Source: CSBr16-58 sp051859825
Lineage (GTDB): Bacteria > Bacteroidota > Bacteroidia > Flavobacteriales > Schleiferiaceae
Direction: 5' to 3'
NCBI GenBank assembly: GCA_051859825.1
Contig: JBHYFA010000058.1
Location: 1 to 18,729 of the forward strand
DNA length: 18,729 nucleotides
Position numbers and translations under genes: made by a program. Shown one piece after another: positions 6,204 through 13,831 of this stretch. A model generated the notes under the pieces. It was not told the DNA's origin, ran no database searches, and saw only the letters and a program-made list of their open reading frames with translations. Within the stretch, counting starts at the first letter, position 1. Every line of letters begins with the position of its first letter.

Positions 6204-7592
6204 ATGAATTACGATGTGATTATTGTAGGCTCTGGTCCGGGTGGATATGTGGCCGCTATTCGGGCATCTCAGCTCGGACTCAAAACCGCAATTGTGGAAA
6301 AAGAAAGTTTAGGTGGTGTATGTCTCAACTGGGGCTGTATCCCTACCAAAGCTCTCCTCAAATCAGCCAACGTTTTTGAATATATCCAACACGCTAAAGA
6401 TTACGGTATCAGTGTTTCTGATGCCAAGCACGATTTTGGCGCCGTGGTTAAGCGTTCACGCGATGTGGCCAACGGAATGAGTGGCGGAGTTCAATTTTTA
6501 ATGAAAAAGAATAAAATTGACGTTATCTCCGGAACCGGAAAGGTTCTTAAAGGTAAAAAAGTTGCCGTTACCAACGAGAAAGGTGAAACCAAGGAATACA
6601 GCGCCAAGCACATTATCATTGCTACTGGGGCACGCAGTCGTGATTTGCCTTCCATGAAGCAAGATGGTAAAAAGATTATTGGTTATCGTCAAGCGATGGT
6701 GCTCGATAAGCAGCCCAAGAAAATGGTTGTAGTTGGCAGCGGAGCCATCGGGGTAGAATTTTCCTATTTCTACAACGCCATGGGCACCGAGGTTATCATC
6801 GTGGAATACATGGATCGCATTGTTCCTGTAGAAGATGAAGAAGTGAGCAAGCAGCTCGAACGCAGCTTCAAAAAAGCGGGAATATCCATCATGACCAGCT
6901 CGGAAGTAACTGGTGTAGACACCTCAGGATCTGGATGTAAGGTTACGGTAAAAACCAAGAAAGGAACCGAAACCATCGACTGTGACATCGTTCTTTCAGC
7001 TGCCGGTGTGGTAGCTAATATCGAAAATATTGGCTTGGAAGACGTGGGCATTAAAACAGAGAAAGGCAAAATTGTAGTGGATGATTTCTACCGTACAAAC
7101 GTGGAAGGCTACTACGCCATTGGTGATTGTACTCCCGGTCAAGCCCTAGCACACGTGGCCTCTGCGGAGGGAATCATTTGTGTGGAAAATATTGCCGGAC
7201 ACCACCCGCAAGCCCTTGATTACAACAATATTCCTGGTTGTACGTACTGTTCACCCGAAGTTGCCTCGGTAGGATATACCGAAAAAGCGGCTAAGGATGC
7301 CGGATACGAAATTAAAGTTGGTAAATTTCCTTTTTCAGCAAGTGGAAAAGCCAGTGCAGCCGGCCACAAAGACGGTTTCGTTAAACTAATTTTCGATGCC
7401 AAATATGGTGAGCTTTTAGGGGCGCACATGATTGGTGCTAACGTTACCGAGATGATTGCCGAAGCAGTGGTAGCTAGAAAACTAGAAACTACGGGCATGG
7501 AAATGATTAAAGCGGTTCACCCTCACCCAACAATGAGCGAAGCCGTTATGGAAGCCGCAGCCGCAGCTTACGGAGAAGTCATCCACATGTAA
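6204..7592 (+). CDS. lpdA: Dihydrolipoyl dehydrogenase (E3)
   Basis: This FAD enzyme reoxidises the dihydrolipoamide of 2-oxo acid dehydrogenase complexes and the glycine cleavage system, passing electrons to NAD+. The 462-residue length is standard. Visible features are the FAD-binding GSGPGGYVAAIRA (9-21), the redox disulfide GGVCLNWGCIPTK with C40 and C45, the NAD-binding VVVGSGAIGVEFSYF, the second FAD motif YAIGDCTPGQALAHVASAEG, and the C-terminal HPHPTMSE with H441 and E446 as the catalytic pair. It is a single gene followed by an intrinsic terminator. No E1 or E2 subunit genes lie in the window, so which complex it serves is not shown. Confidence 0.96.
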   Translation: MNYDVIIVGSGPGGYVAAIRASQLGLKTAIVEKESLGGVCLNWGCIPTKALLKSANVFEYIQHAKDYGISVSDAKHDFGAVVKRSRDVANGMSGGVQFLMKKNKIDVISGTGKVLKGKKVAVTNEKGETKEYSAKHIIIATGARSRDLPSMKQDGKKIIGYRQAMVLDKQPKKMVVVGSGAIGVEFSYFYNAMGTEVIIVEYMDRIVPVEDEEVSKQLERSFKKAGISIMTSSEVTGVDTSGSGCKVTVKTKKGTETIDCDIVLSAAGVVANIENIGLEDVGIKTEKGKIVVDDFYRTNVEGYYAIGDCTPGQALAHVASAEGIICVENIAGHHPQALDYNNIPGCTYCSPEVASVGYTEKAAKDAGYEIKVGKFPFSASGKASAAGHKDGFVKLIFDAKYGELLGAHMIGANVTEMIAEAVVARKLETTGMEMIKAVHPHPTMSEAVMEAAAAAYGEVIHM

Positions 7593-7617
7593 AATGTTTT
7601 TTTGTTTGACACGAAAG

Positions 7618-7643
7618 AGACGGGGTAATTCCCGTCTTTTTTT
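7618..7643 (+). terminator. Intrinsic terminator of lpdA
   Basis: The GACGGG (7619-7624) and CCCGTC (7631-7636) stem, extended by an A-T pair, has a 6-nt loop and runs directly into seven Ts (7637-7643). It lies 26 bp after the lpdA stop. Confidence 0.85.
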
Positions 7644-7702
7644 GTTTGTGCAATTGGGACAATCGCGCATTACGCACCTTCCAAACTAGAAAAGCTACGA
7701 AA

Positions 7703-8578
7703 TCATAAACTCTGGTGAGGGGAGATTATTTTGCGGGAGCGTTTAACGAATTTCTTACCTATAACTACCCCGATAAATAACAATCCCGCAACAACACTCA
7801 TCGCGCCGGCAATACTTCCTTCAATGAGCTCGGCCAAAAAGAAGCCTCCAACTGAACTAAGCAGCGCAAGCAAAACCGTTAGGAAAAGCATGTGGTGCAG
7901 TCTTCGTGAAATAAGCAGGGCGGTGGCCGGCGGTATTACGAGAAATGCCACTACCAAAATAGCTCCTACGCTTTCAAAAGCAAATACCGTGGTCAAACTC
8001 ACCATCACCATAAGCATGAGTCGGATACTCGGGGTACGGATTCCAATACTTTGTCCAAACTCCTCATTAAAACTGGTAATGGCCAATGGGCGATAGATTG
8101 CCGCAATAAAAATCACCGTTAGCACAAAAATAAAAAGATTATCCCAGAGGGCTTTGGTTCCTATTTCCATCCCGAAAACCGTATAGGTATGAAAAGGAAC
8201 CAAGGCAATTTCTCCAAAAAGCACACAGTCAGGATCAATATCAATAGAATCGGTGTATCCGCTTATCAAAATAATTCCCACGGCGAAGAGAAAGGTAAAC
8301 GACAAGCCAATGGAAGCATCAGCGGGTAGGCGTCCTTTTTTGTTGAACCATTCAATCATCAGCGTAACCAACACCCCCATGATAGCCGCTCCGGCAAGAA
8401 AAAAGAAATTCTCTCTTTGTCCGGCAATCATATAAGCAATTACAATCCCGGGCAAAACGGCGTGAGAAATAGCGTCACCAATCATGGATAGTTTCCTCAA
8501 AACCATAAACGAACCGGCTAAGCCAGCATTTACGGCCACGAGGAAACCCACTAAAATAATGATGAGTGCGTCAGACAT
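7703..8578 (-). CDS. Metal ABC transporter permease, TroD/MntB-like
   Basis: This 291-residue inner-membrane protein of the ABC-3 (zinc/manganese) permease family has about eight hydrophobic segments. Family hallmarks are KLSMIGDAISHAVLPGIV near residues 29-46, ADASIGLSFTFLFAVGI near residues 86-102, and AILVVAFLVIPPATALL near residue 206. It pairs with the fused permease upstream to form the membrane channel for Mn2+, Zn2+ or Fe2+. Its start overlaps the end of the upstream gene by 8 nt (ATGTCTGA), indicating tight translational coupling. It is the last gene of the operon and converges on lpdA. It has no regulator extension, unlike its partner. Confidence 0.92.
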   Translation of the reverse strand: MSDALIIILVGFLVAVNAGLAGSFMVLRKLSMIGDAISHAVLPGIVIAYMIAGQRENFFFLAGAAIMGVLVTLMIEWFNKKGRLPADASIGLSFTFLFAVGIILISGYTDSIDIDPDCVLFGEIALVPFHTYTVFGMEIGTKALWDNLFIFVLTVIFIAAIYRPLAITSFNEEFGQSIGIRTPSIRLMLMVMVSLTTVFAFESVGAILVVAFLVIPPATALLISRRLHHMLFLTVLLALLSSVGGFFLAELIEGSIAGAMSVVAGLLFIGVVIGKKFVKRSRKIISPHQSL

Positions 8579-9845
8579 GAGCTTGATTTTCCTGCGTGCT
8601 TAAATACTCATGGATTTCTGCAAGTGGCTCAAAACGTTCACAGTACCCCAAATCATCCATAATCATTTTTTCCACCTCGGGGGTAATAATATGCTCGATG
8701 TATTCCGCATCACTATGGGTGCTTTCGGCACTAATATTCATTTTCCTCCATAAATAAATCTCCCACAAACAATGAAGGCGGTAGATACGCTTGCCTTCCA
8801 AATAGCCTTTGTGCGACAAGGTTCCCTGCTCGGGCCCTGCACGTTCTACCAAATTCTCACGCACCAAAATGGGAAGAAGTTCCCGTTCTTGTGGTGTCCA
8901 AGTATTAAATCGTAGAACTCTACTGCGATTGGGTTCACGGTAAAATTCGTAATAAATATTTTTCAGGAGATTTTCAACGCGAATTTTTTTACGAGCTTCA
9001 GCCCTTCTGAGTAGTCGAGGAATATAGCCCTTTCTAGGCGCAAAAAGCATGGAAAGTAAACTAAAGAAAAACAGAAACACAATTATCCAAGGGCCGGTGG
9101 GCATTCCGCTAATAAAGTACGATGCGGTAACTCCACTTACTCCGCCAACCGCGCCCACGGCCACGGCGATGAAGAGAAACACGCCGTATTTATTGGTCCA
9201 AAAACTAGCTGTAGCTGCGGGAGCAATTACCAAAGCTGCCATGAGAATAATGCCGGCGGCTTTGATGCCCGTGGCGATAACCAAAATGGTCATAAAAGAA
9301 AGGTAAACATCGATCTTTTTCACTGGCACACCGAGCGCCATAGCGTAATCACGATTAAAGCAGACCAATTTGATATGTCGATGATGCGCCATCATAATAC
9401 CGAGAACGGTAAGTCCCGTAATGAGAAACATGGTGCCATCCTCCCGGGTCATGGCGGCGGCTTTTCCAAATAGGTAGTGATCAAGCCCAGACTGATTACC
9501 TACTTCCATTTGCTGTAAGCGCACCATCAGCATCACCCCAATTCCGAAGAAAAAAGTCAGAGAAATGGCCATGGCGGCATCGGCCTTAATGCGGGTTTCA
9601 CGCTTAATCCATTCGATGAAAAGAACGGACAGCCAGCCACTTAGGCCGGCGCCAATGAGTAGCACCCACGGATTTTTCACCCCACTAAGCATGAATGCCA
9701 CCACTACTCCCGGCAACATTGCGTGGGCGATGGTTTCCCCTACTAAAGCTTGTTTTTGAAAAAAATTATACGTCCCCACCAGAGATGCCGTAGCACTGAG
9801 AAGCACAATTCCTATCAGAACAAACTGAAAATTAGGGTCAATCAT
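8571..9845 (-). CDS. Metal ABC permease fused to a DtxR/MntR-type regulator (YtgCR-like)
   Basis: The 424-residue product is two proteins in one. Residues 1-270 are an ABC-3 family permease (VGETIAHAMLPGVVVAF near 35-51, AGIILMAALVIAPAATASF near 197-215). Residues about 285-345 form a winged helix-turn-helix (ending LVERAGPEQGTLSHKGYLEG) and 350-424 a DtxR-type metal-binding/dimerisation domain. By alignment to DtxR/MntR, the ligand positions are kept: H358, E362, H377, E381, E384, H385. The residue at the DtxR Cys102 position is Glu, as in manganese-sensing MntR. The fusion has the architecture of chlamydial YtgCR, whose C-terminal repressor is released by cleavage. No SH3-like third domain is present. 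Whether the regulator is cleaved or acts on the membrane is unknown. It starts 17 bp after troA. Confidence 0.9.
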   Translation of the reverse strand: MIDPNFQFVLIGIVLLSATASLVGTYNFFQKQALVGETIAHAMLPGVVVAFMLSGVKNPWVLLIGAGLSGWLSVLFIEWIKRETRIKADAAMAISLTFFFGIGVMLMVRLQQMEVGNQSGLDHYLFGKAAAMTREDGTMFLITGLTVLGIMMAHHRHIKLVCFNRDYAMALGVPVKKIDVYLSFMTILVIATGIKAAGIILMAALVIAPAATASFWTNKYGVFLFIAVAVGAVGGVSGVTASYFISGMPTGPWIIVFLFFFSLLSMLFAPRKGYIPRLLRRAEARKKIRVENLLKNIYYEFYREPNRSRVLRFNTWTPQERELLPILVRENLVERAGPEQGTLSHKGYLEGKRIYRLHCLWEIYLWRKMNISAESTHSDAEYIEHIITPEVEKMIMDDLGYCERFEPLAEIHEYLSTQENQAHV

Positions 9846-9862
9846 TTCAGGGAGTCTTTCGA

Positions 9863-10777
9863 CTATTTCAAAGCATCTACGATAGTACGCAAATTAGCTC
9901 GGAACATTCCGGTAAAGGTTTCCGCCTCACCATCACCAAGCGCATCCGAATACAATTCTTCGGCAATTTTCAAAGAATAACCGCGCTTTTCACATCCTTG
10001 CACGAGTGCGCGTAAAGCCTGATCTGAAGTAATATTTTCAGGGAAAATGGCGGGAATACCATTATCAATAATGTGATCAACCATTTCTTTTACATCACGC
10101 ACACCAAATTCAGCCGAAGTGCTAGAGCCTTGCAAACTATTTACCTTGAAATTGTAGGCGCGGGCAAAATAAGAAAGTGCATCATGAGAAGTAATGATTT
10201 CTCTTCTTTCCTCGGGAATTTCTGCAAGAATGGAAAAAGTTTCTCTATGCAGCAATTTCAATTCCGTAGCGAAGGCTTCAAAATTGTTGTAAAACAAAGC
10301 CGAATCGGCGGGATAAAGCTGTTCCAATTCGTTGCGAATGTGCGCTGCCGCTTCCACCCACATACTGAGGTCAAACCAGAAGTGAGGGTCATAACCATCT
10401 TCAAAGTCCGAGTTGTTTATCAAACGTGTTTCTTGAAAAACATCGCTTACGGTAATCACCGTGGAAGTCTTTTGCAACTGCTGACGAATCTCGTCCATTC
10501 TTCCTTCTAGGTGAAGTCCGTTAAACACAACTACATCTGCCTCACGCAGGCGCTGAATATCTTTTCTTGAAGGCTTATATAAGTGAGGGTCAACACCATT
10601 TCCCATTAAGGATTGTACATCATACGAATCATCAACGATGTTCTGTACTAAGTCACGTAAGAGCGAAGTAGTGGTTAAAATTTGCTTACCACGCTCCTTA
10701 GGTTCTGCGGTTTCTGTGTTTGGCTGACAGCTAACAAAAAGAACACTCAAAGCAATAAAAGAGAAAAAACGCTTCAT
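9863..10777 (-). CDS. TroA/ZnuA-like metal-binding lipoprotein
   Basis: This cluster 9 (A-I) solute-binding protein of 304 residues delivers Mn2+/Zn2+/Fe2+ to the permeases. It has a lipoprotein signal (MKRFFSFIALSVLFVSC, lipobox cysteine C17), so it is anchored in a membrane. The four metal ligands fit the TroA pattern: H65 in GVDPHLYKPS, H132 in YDPHFWFD, H198 in SHDALSYF and D278 in LYSDAL. The Asp as fourth ligand suits TroA/MntC types. There is no His-rich loop such as ZnuA often has. An AAGGA sits just before the ATG. It is the first gene of the operon, ahead of the fused permease, with no ATPase gene between. Confidence 0.9.
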   Translation of the reverse strand: MKRFFSFIALSVLFVSCQPNTETAEPKERGKQILTTTSLLRDLVQNIVDDSYDVQSLMGNGVDPHLYKPSRKDIQRLREADVVVFNGLHLEGRMDEIRQQLQKTSTVITVSDVFQETRLINNSDFEDGYDPHFWFDLSMWVEAAAHIRNELEQLYPADSALFYNNFEAFATELKLLHRETFSILAEIPEERREIITSHDALSYFARAYNFKVNSLQGSSTSAEFGVRDVKEMVDHIIDNGIPAIFPENITSDQALRALVQGCEKRGYSLKIAEELYSDALGDGEAETFTGMFRANLRTIVDALK

Positions 10778-10809
10778 AATCCTTATTTATACTAATTAAA
10801 AATTGAAGG

Positions 10810-10817
10810 CAAAGGTA
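10810..10817 (-). promoter_or_regulatory. Probable -7 element of the metal-uptake operon
   Basis: Read on the minus strand this is TACCTTTG, matching TAnnTTTG, 32 bp before the troA-like start. No -33 TTTG is found at 19 bp. The adjacent upstream sequence (10830-10848) is very AT-rich and contains a single TTTTAGG-like half site but no clear DtxR/MntR palindrome. Confidence 0.45.
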
Positions 10818-10847
10818 AGGTTGAGCGTTAAAATATATTCCTAAAAA

Positions 10848-11212
10848 TAATGCTTATTGAGTGCTATTTTGCTAGGCGTATATGGAGAAAAAATGCGCGA
10901 GTCAGGTACAAATGTTACCGGAAAATAAATATGCTTGTTTTTTGGCAATTAACGATGCATGAAAAATGGAAAATAACAATGTATGGTTTTGAGTCAAAAT
11001 TACTATCAAAATCGTTAAGTTTATTCTTTCTTTAATCTGTTCTTTATCTTTGTCTCCAATCTCAGGGACTAAGAGACTAAGATGGATTTAGCTTGATTTG
11101 CATCAATTTAATTGAAAATCTTTTCAACATCCTTGTCGAGCAAAGGGAAACTACCCAACAGTTGATATTCTCTTAGACTTGTGTTCTTGAATGCTGTCGG
11201 CTATTTTGCTCT
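10848..11212. other. AT-rich intergenic region without a recognisable gene
   Basis: No credible coding sequence is seen. It contains a -7-like TATCTTTG on the plus strand at 11045-11052, a tandem GACTAAGA pair (11067-11082), a perfect 7-bp inverted repeat TTGAAAA/TTTTCAA (11112-11127), and two crossing complementary pairs described in the findings. Its right edge meets the second copy of the dispersed repeat. Confidence 0.5.
11067..11082. repeat. Tandem octamer GACTAAGA, two copies
   Basis: Two perfect head-to-tail copies lie at 11067-11074 and 11075-11082, in non-coding sequence. Confidence 0.6.
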
Positions 11213-11271
11213 TGTTGGGACGACCTTTTTTTTCAACCGAGCATAACGAAGCTCTCAGACTTTATAGACAG
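11213..11271 (-). repeat. Dispersed repeat, copy 2
   Basis: This is the inverted counterpart of 40-98. It lies 6 bp after the stop codon of the gene at 11278-12093 and is in the same orientation as that gene, so it would be in its 3' untranslated region. The core GAGCATAACGAAGC is unchanged. The outer hairpin arms present around copy 1 are mostly missing here, and an A8 tract replaces AAAATCA. Confidence 0.65.
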
Positions 11272-11277
11272 CCTCAT

Positions 11278-12093
11278 TTAGTCTAAACGAAACACCAAAC
11301 CATTGCGTATATCAAAAATAAACGGCGTAATAGGAATAATCGGCTTATCCTCGTAATTAAATTCAAAACTGGTGTTGAGACTCACCCTGCGGGTTATGCG
11401 TGTGAGCAAATTGGTGGAGAAAAACACCCGATGTCGAACATCAGCAATGCCGGGGTCATAACCCGCTTGGTAATACGCCAAACCGTTCATATCAATATTA
11501 TCGGCAATTTTCCAACGGAAGGAAGTGTACAAATTGAGTTTTAAAAACGACACCTCCACCAATTCCTCCGTGGTAGGATGCCGCCACCATTCACGCTCGT
11601 ACATCGGACCAATTCCGAAGCTCAAAGAAAAAATCGAGTCTTGAATACCTTTAAATCTTGCATTCACTCCGCCTACAATTCGGGGATTGAGTCTTCGGAA
11701 ATTATCGTACGAATGCTGGGCATAAACTTCCATGCTCCGATCATTTGCCCTCCAAAAATGCACCCTTAAATGATTAAAACCTGTATTAAGCCAGGGATTT
11801 TCATTGATTCTCAAATAATCGAGCTGATGAATAAAGATGTAGCCGTGCTTTCCTTGTTTGCGAAAAAATTGAAAGCGATTATTCAAGCCCAGCAAATTCA
11901 CCGGATTATCAGCATCGGCACTGCGGTTGAACAGCGAGAAATTAAGGTTGATGTTGAGTGCAGAAAAATTTCCACTATCCCGTTCCACACGGTGTTTTTC
12001 CATGTTCAATATTTGTGCGGATAAGCCGCCAGCGAAATGGAAAATAACAAATATCAGGATGTACTTTTGCACGATGGGAAGAGTTTTAGCCAT
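11278..12093 (-). CDS. Probable outer-membrane beta-barrel protein, DUF481-like
   Basis: The 271-residue product has a signal peptide (hydrophobic ILIFVIFHFAGGL, cleavage after LSAQ). Alternating beta-strand sequence follows to the C-terminus, ending NGLVFRLD. Segments such as VHFWRANDRSMEVYAQHSYDN, then LNPRIVGGVNARF, and LNLYTSFRWKIADNI resemble DUF481-type barrels of Bacteroidota. Function is unknown. The ATG at 12091-12093 lies inside ruvX, on the opposite strand, giving a 20-bp overlap of coding starts. An alternative GTG at 12070-12072 would avoid the overlap and still leave a good signal peptide. The signal-peptide codons contain the ruvX -7 element. No promoter for this gene was recognised. 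Copy 2 of the dispersed repeat lies just downstream. Confidence 0.75.
   Translation of the reverse strand: MAKTLPIVQKYILIFVIFHFAGGLSAQILNMEKHRVERDSGNFSALNINLNFSLFNRSADADNPVNLLGLNNRFQFFRKQGKHGYIFIHQLDYLRINENPWLNTGFNHLRVHFWRANDRSMEVYAQHSYDNFRRLNPRIVGGVNARFKGIQDSIFSLSFGIGPMYEREWWRHPTTEELVEVSFLKLNLYTSFRWKIADNIDMNGLAYYQAGYDPGIADVRHRVFFSTNLLTRITRRVSLNTSFEFNYEDKPIIPITPFIFDIRNGLVFRLD
12062..12069 (+). promoter_or_regulatory. Probable -7 element of ruvX
   Basis: TACTTTTG matches TAnnTTTG and ends only 4 nt before the ruvX ATG, predicting a leaderless transcript. It lies within the N-terminal codons of the divergent beta-barrel gene. No convincing -33 was found. Confidence 0.45.
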
Positions 12094-12484
12094 TGATTAC
12101 GGAACCAAGCGCTGCGGCATTGCCGAGACCGATCCGCTGCGCATTATTGCGAGTCCGTTAACAAGCGTTGAGCCGGCAAAGTTAATGGACTTCCTAGCGG
12201 AATACCAAAAGCGCGAGCCGGTAGATTGCATTGTTATAGGTGAAGTGGTACGCCACGATGGCACGCACAACCCCATCGAAGAACACATTCAGGGCTTCAT
12301 TAAAAAACTGCAAAAACAATTTCCTGATGTCCAAATCGAGCGGCAAGACGAGCGCTTTACCTCCGCAGACGCCCTGGAAAGCATGATCCGCGCCGGTAGC
12401 AAGAAAAAGGATAGGCGGAATAAGGGGAATATTGATGCGGTGAGTGCGGCGATTATTTTGCAGGAATATTTGATGTCTGGCTAG
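12074..12484 (+). CDS. ruvX: YqgF/RuvX-family RNase H-like nuclease
   Basis: YqgF/RuvX proteins are RNase H-fold nucleases implicated in pre-16S rRNA 5' processing and proposed as Holliday junction resolvases. The 136-residue product starts with VLAIDYGTKRCGIAETD (catalytic D8). It has CIVIGEVVRHDGT at about 52-64, the DERFTSADA motif (92-100, with E93), and ends with KGNIDAVSAAIILQEYL (acidic D121). These are the family's conserved positions and its normal length. The open frame extends upstream, but the ATG at 12074 matches the family N-terminus. It is followed 72 bp later by def on the same strand. Confidence 0.93.
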   Translation: MGRVLAIDYGTKRCGIAETDPLRIIASPLTSVEPAKLMDFLAEYQKREPVDCIVIGEVVRHDGTHNPIEEHIQGFIKKLQKQFPDVQIERQDERFTSADALESMIRAGSKKKDRRNKGNIDAVSAAIILQEYLMSG

Positions 12485-12534
12485 CCAATTAGGTAATATG
12501 AACAAGCTCAAATTAAAGATGCCTTCTTTTGATA

Positions 12535-12542
12535 TACCTTTG
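12535..12542 (+). promoter_or_regulatory. Probable -7 element of def
   Basis: TACCTTTG matches TAnnTTTG and ends 14 nt before the def ATG. The -33 half is not convincing. Confidence 0.4.
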
Positions 12543-12556
12543 CAAAAAAATTTATT

Positions 12557-13126
12557 ATGATTCTTCCTATCGTTGCGTATGGCGACCCGGTATTGAAAAA
12601 GAAAGCAATAGATATTCAGGCTGATTATCCCGGTCTTTCGGACTTGATTAGCAATATGTTTGAAACCATGTACAATGCCAATGGGGTGGGTTTGGCTGCT
12701 CCGCAAATTGGCAAATCCATCCGCTTGTTTGTGATCGACGCATCGCCCTTTGCCGAAGAAGGTGACGAAGAATTTGAGGTTTTGAAGGACTTTAAAAAGG
12801 TGTTTATCAACGCCCAAATTGTTCAAGAAGAAGGTGACGAATGGGCATTTAATGAAGGTTGCTTGAGCATCCCCGACATCCGCGAAGATGTGTATCGCAA
12901 CGAAACGCTCAGCATCAAGTATTTCGACGAGAACTTCCAAGAACACACCGAAACCTTCGACGGACTCCGCGCACGCATCATCCAGCACGAATACGACCAT
13001 ATCGACGGAATTTTGTTTACCGACCACCTCTCCCCCCTCCGCAAGCGCATGCTCAAGTCGCGTTTAGGGCAAATTACTAAGGGAAAAATAAAGGTGTCGT
13101 ACAGAATGCGATTTCCACAATTGTAG
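12557..13126 (+). CDS. def: Peptide deformylase
   Basis: This metalloenzyme removes the N-formyl group from nascent proteins. All three catalytic motifs are present: GVGLAAPQ (43-50), EGCLS (100-104, metal ligand C102) and HEYDH (144-148, ligands H144 and H148, catalytic E145). Length (189) is usual for Bacteroidota type I deformylases. The insertion SPFAEEGDEEFEVLKDFKK (63-81) between the first two motifs is acidic and common in this phylum. It lies downstream of ruvX with its own likely promoter. The usual partner fmt is not adjacent. Confidence 0.97.
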   Translation: MILPIVAYGDPVLKKKAIDIQADYPGLSDLISNMFETMYNANGVGLAAPQIGKSIRLFVIDASPFAEEGDEEFEVLKDFKKVFINAQIVQEEGDEWAFNEGCLSIPDIREDVYRNETLSIKYFDENFQEHTETFDGLRARIIQHEYDHIDGILFTDHLSPLRKRMLKSRLGQITKGKIKVSYRMRFPQL

Positions 13127-13246
13127 GCTAGTTTGGTGAAGACTTTTGGAATAGTTTATCATTTAGGGTGAATTTTACACTGTCAAAATAGCGTAATTTT
13201 ACAGCCCTAAAAAACGAAGCTCGAAACTTCTAAAGCGAAAAGTATC

Positions 13247-13804
13247 ATGCGTAGGAATATTGTGTTTCAACACCTAAACACGTTCATTTATCTCTCACTA
13301 GCGATGGTTTTTGCTGCATGCTCCGGCGGAAGCAGCAAACCTTCACCTGAGCAAGAAGCTAAAGAGGAATTGGCCCGATTGGAGAAAGAAGCTTTTAGCA
13401 ATCCGGTGCTCGACGTGGAGTTGGGTACGGAGCTGCTCAAGGCCTATAAAAAGGTCATGGAATTTGAACTTACACCCGAACTTCTCTTCAAGGCCGGCGA
13501 AGTAGCCTACAATATGCCCGACAGAGAAGATGTGGCGATGGAGTACTTTAAGCGATTATCAGTTAAATTTGCCACCGACCCCAAGGCGCCACATTCGCTG
13601 TTTTACCAAGGACTCATTTATGAAAACCGCTGGAACGACAAGGAAATGGCCGCGGAAATTTGGGAACGATTTCTCGTGAGATATCCCGGTCATGCATTGG
13701 CAAAAGATGCCGCCGACCTATTAACTTTGGCCCGCGATACCACGGATGATTTGCTCAAAGTACAGCAATGGCTTCGTGAATCGCAGCAAAACGCAGAAAA
13801 ATAA
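13247..13804 (+). CDS. TPR-like lipoprotein, function unknown
   Basis: The 185-residue product has a lipoprotein signal peptide with lipobox FAAC (C25) followed by a Gly/Ser-rich linker. The mature part is helical with TPR-like repeats: around residues 77-100 (FKAGEVAYNMPDREDVAMEYF), 110-140 and 140-160 (AAEIWERFLVRYPGHALAKD), resembling YbgF/outer-membrane assembly lipoproteins. It most likely sits at an envelope membrane as a protein-protein adaptor, but no specific role can be assigned. It begins 120 bp after def and is 27 bp upstream of the DUF5606 gene, so it probably leads an operon with DUF5606 and mazG. Confidence 0.8.
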   Translation: MRRNIVFQHLNTFIYLSLAMVFAACSGGSSKPSPEQEAKEELARLEKEAFSNPVLDVELGTELLKAYKKVMEFELTPELLFKAGEVAYNMPDREDVAMEYFKRLSVKFATDPKAPHSLFYQGLIYENRWNDKEMAAEIWERFLVRYPGHALAKDAADLLTLARDTTDDLLKVQQWLRESQQNAEK

Positions 13805-13831
13805 AATCTAATACACAACAAACCTTATTCT

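Noticed and set aside
10825..10850. A possible DtxR/MntR operator upstream of the metal operon
   Set aside because: Only one TTTTAGG-like half site is visible. The opposite half does not match, so no palindrome can be claimed.
10850..11035. A 61-codon plus-strand frame in the region upstream of the troA-like gene
   Set aside because: It is rich in Lys, Tyr, Trp and Cys, has no homologous look, and sits in AT-rich intergenic DNA.
11927..12073. A 49-residue N-terminal extension of ruvX
   Set aside because: The family starts at VLAIDYGTK. The extension is antisense to the barrel gene and Cys/Lys-rich, as expected of non-coding sequence.
12194..13027. A 277-codon open frame on the minus strand across ruvX and def
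   Set aside because: It lies antisense to two genes with complete catalytic motifs. Its length follows from their codon bias and it has no recognisable domain.
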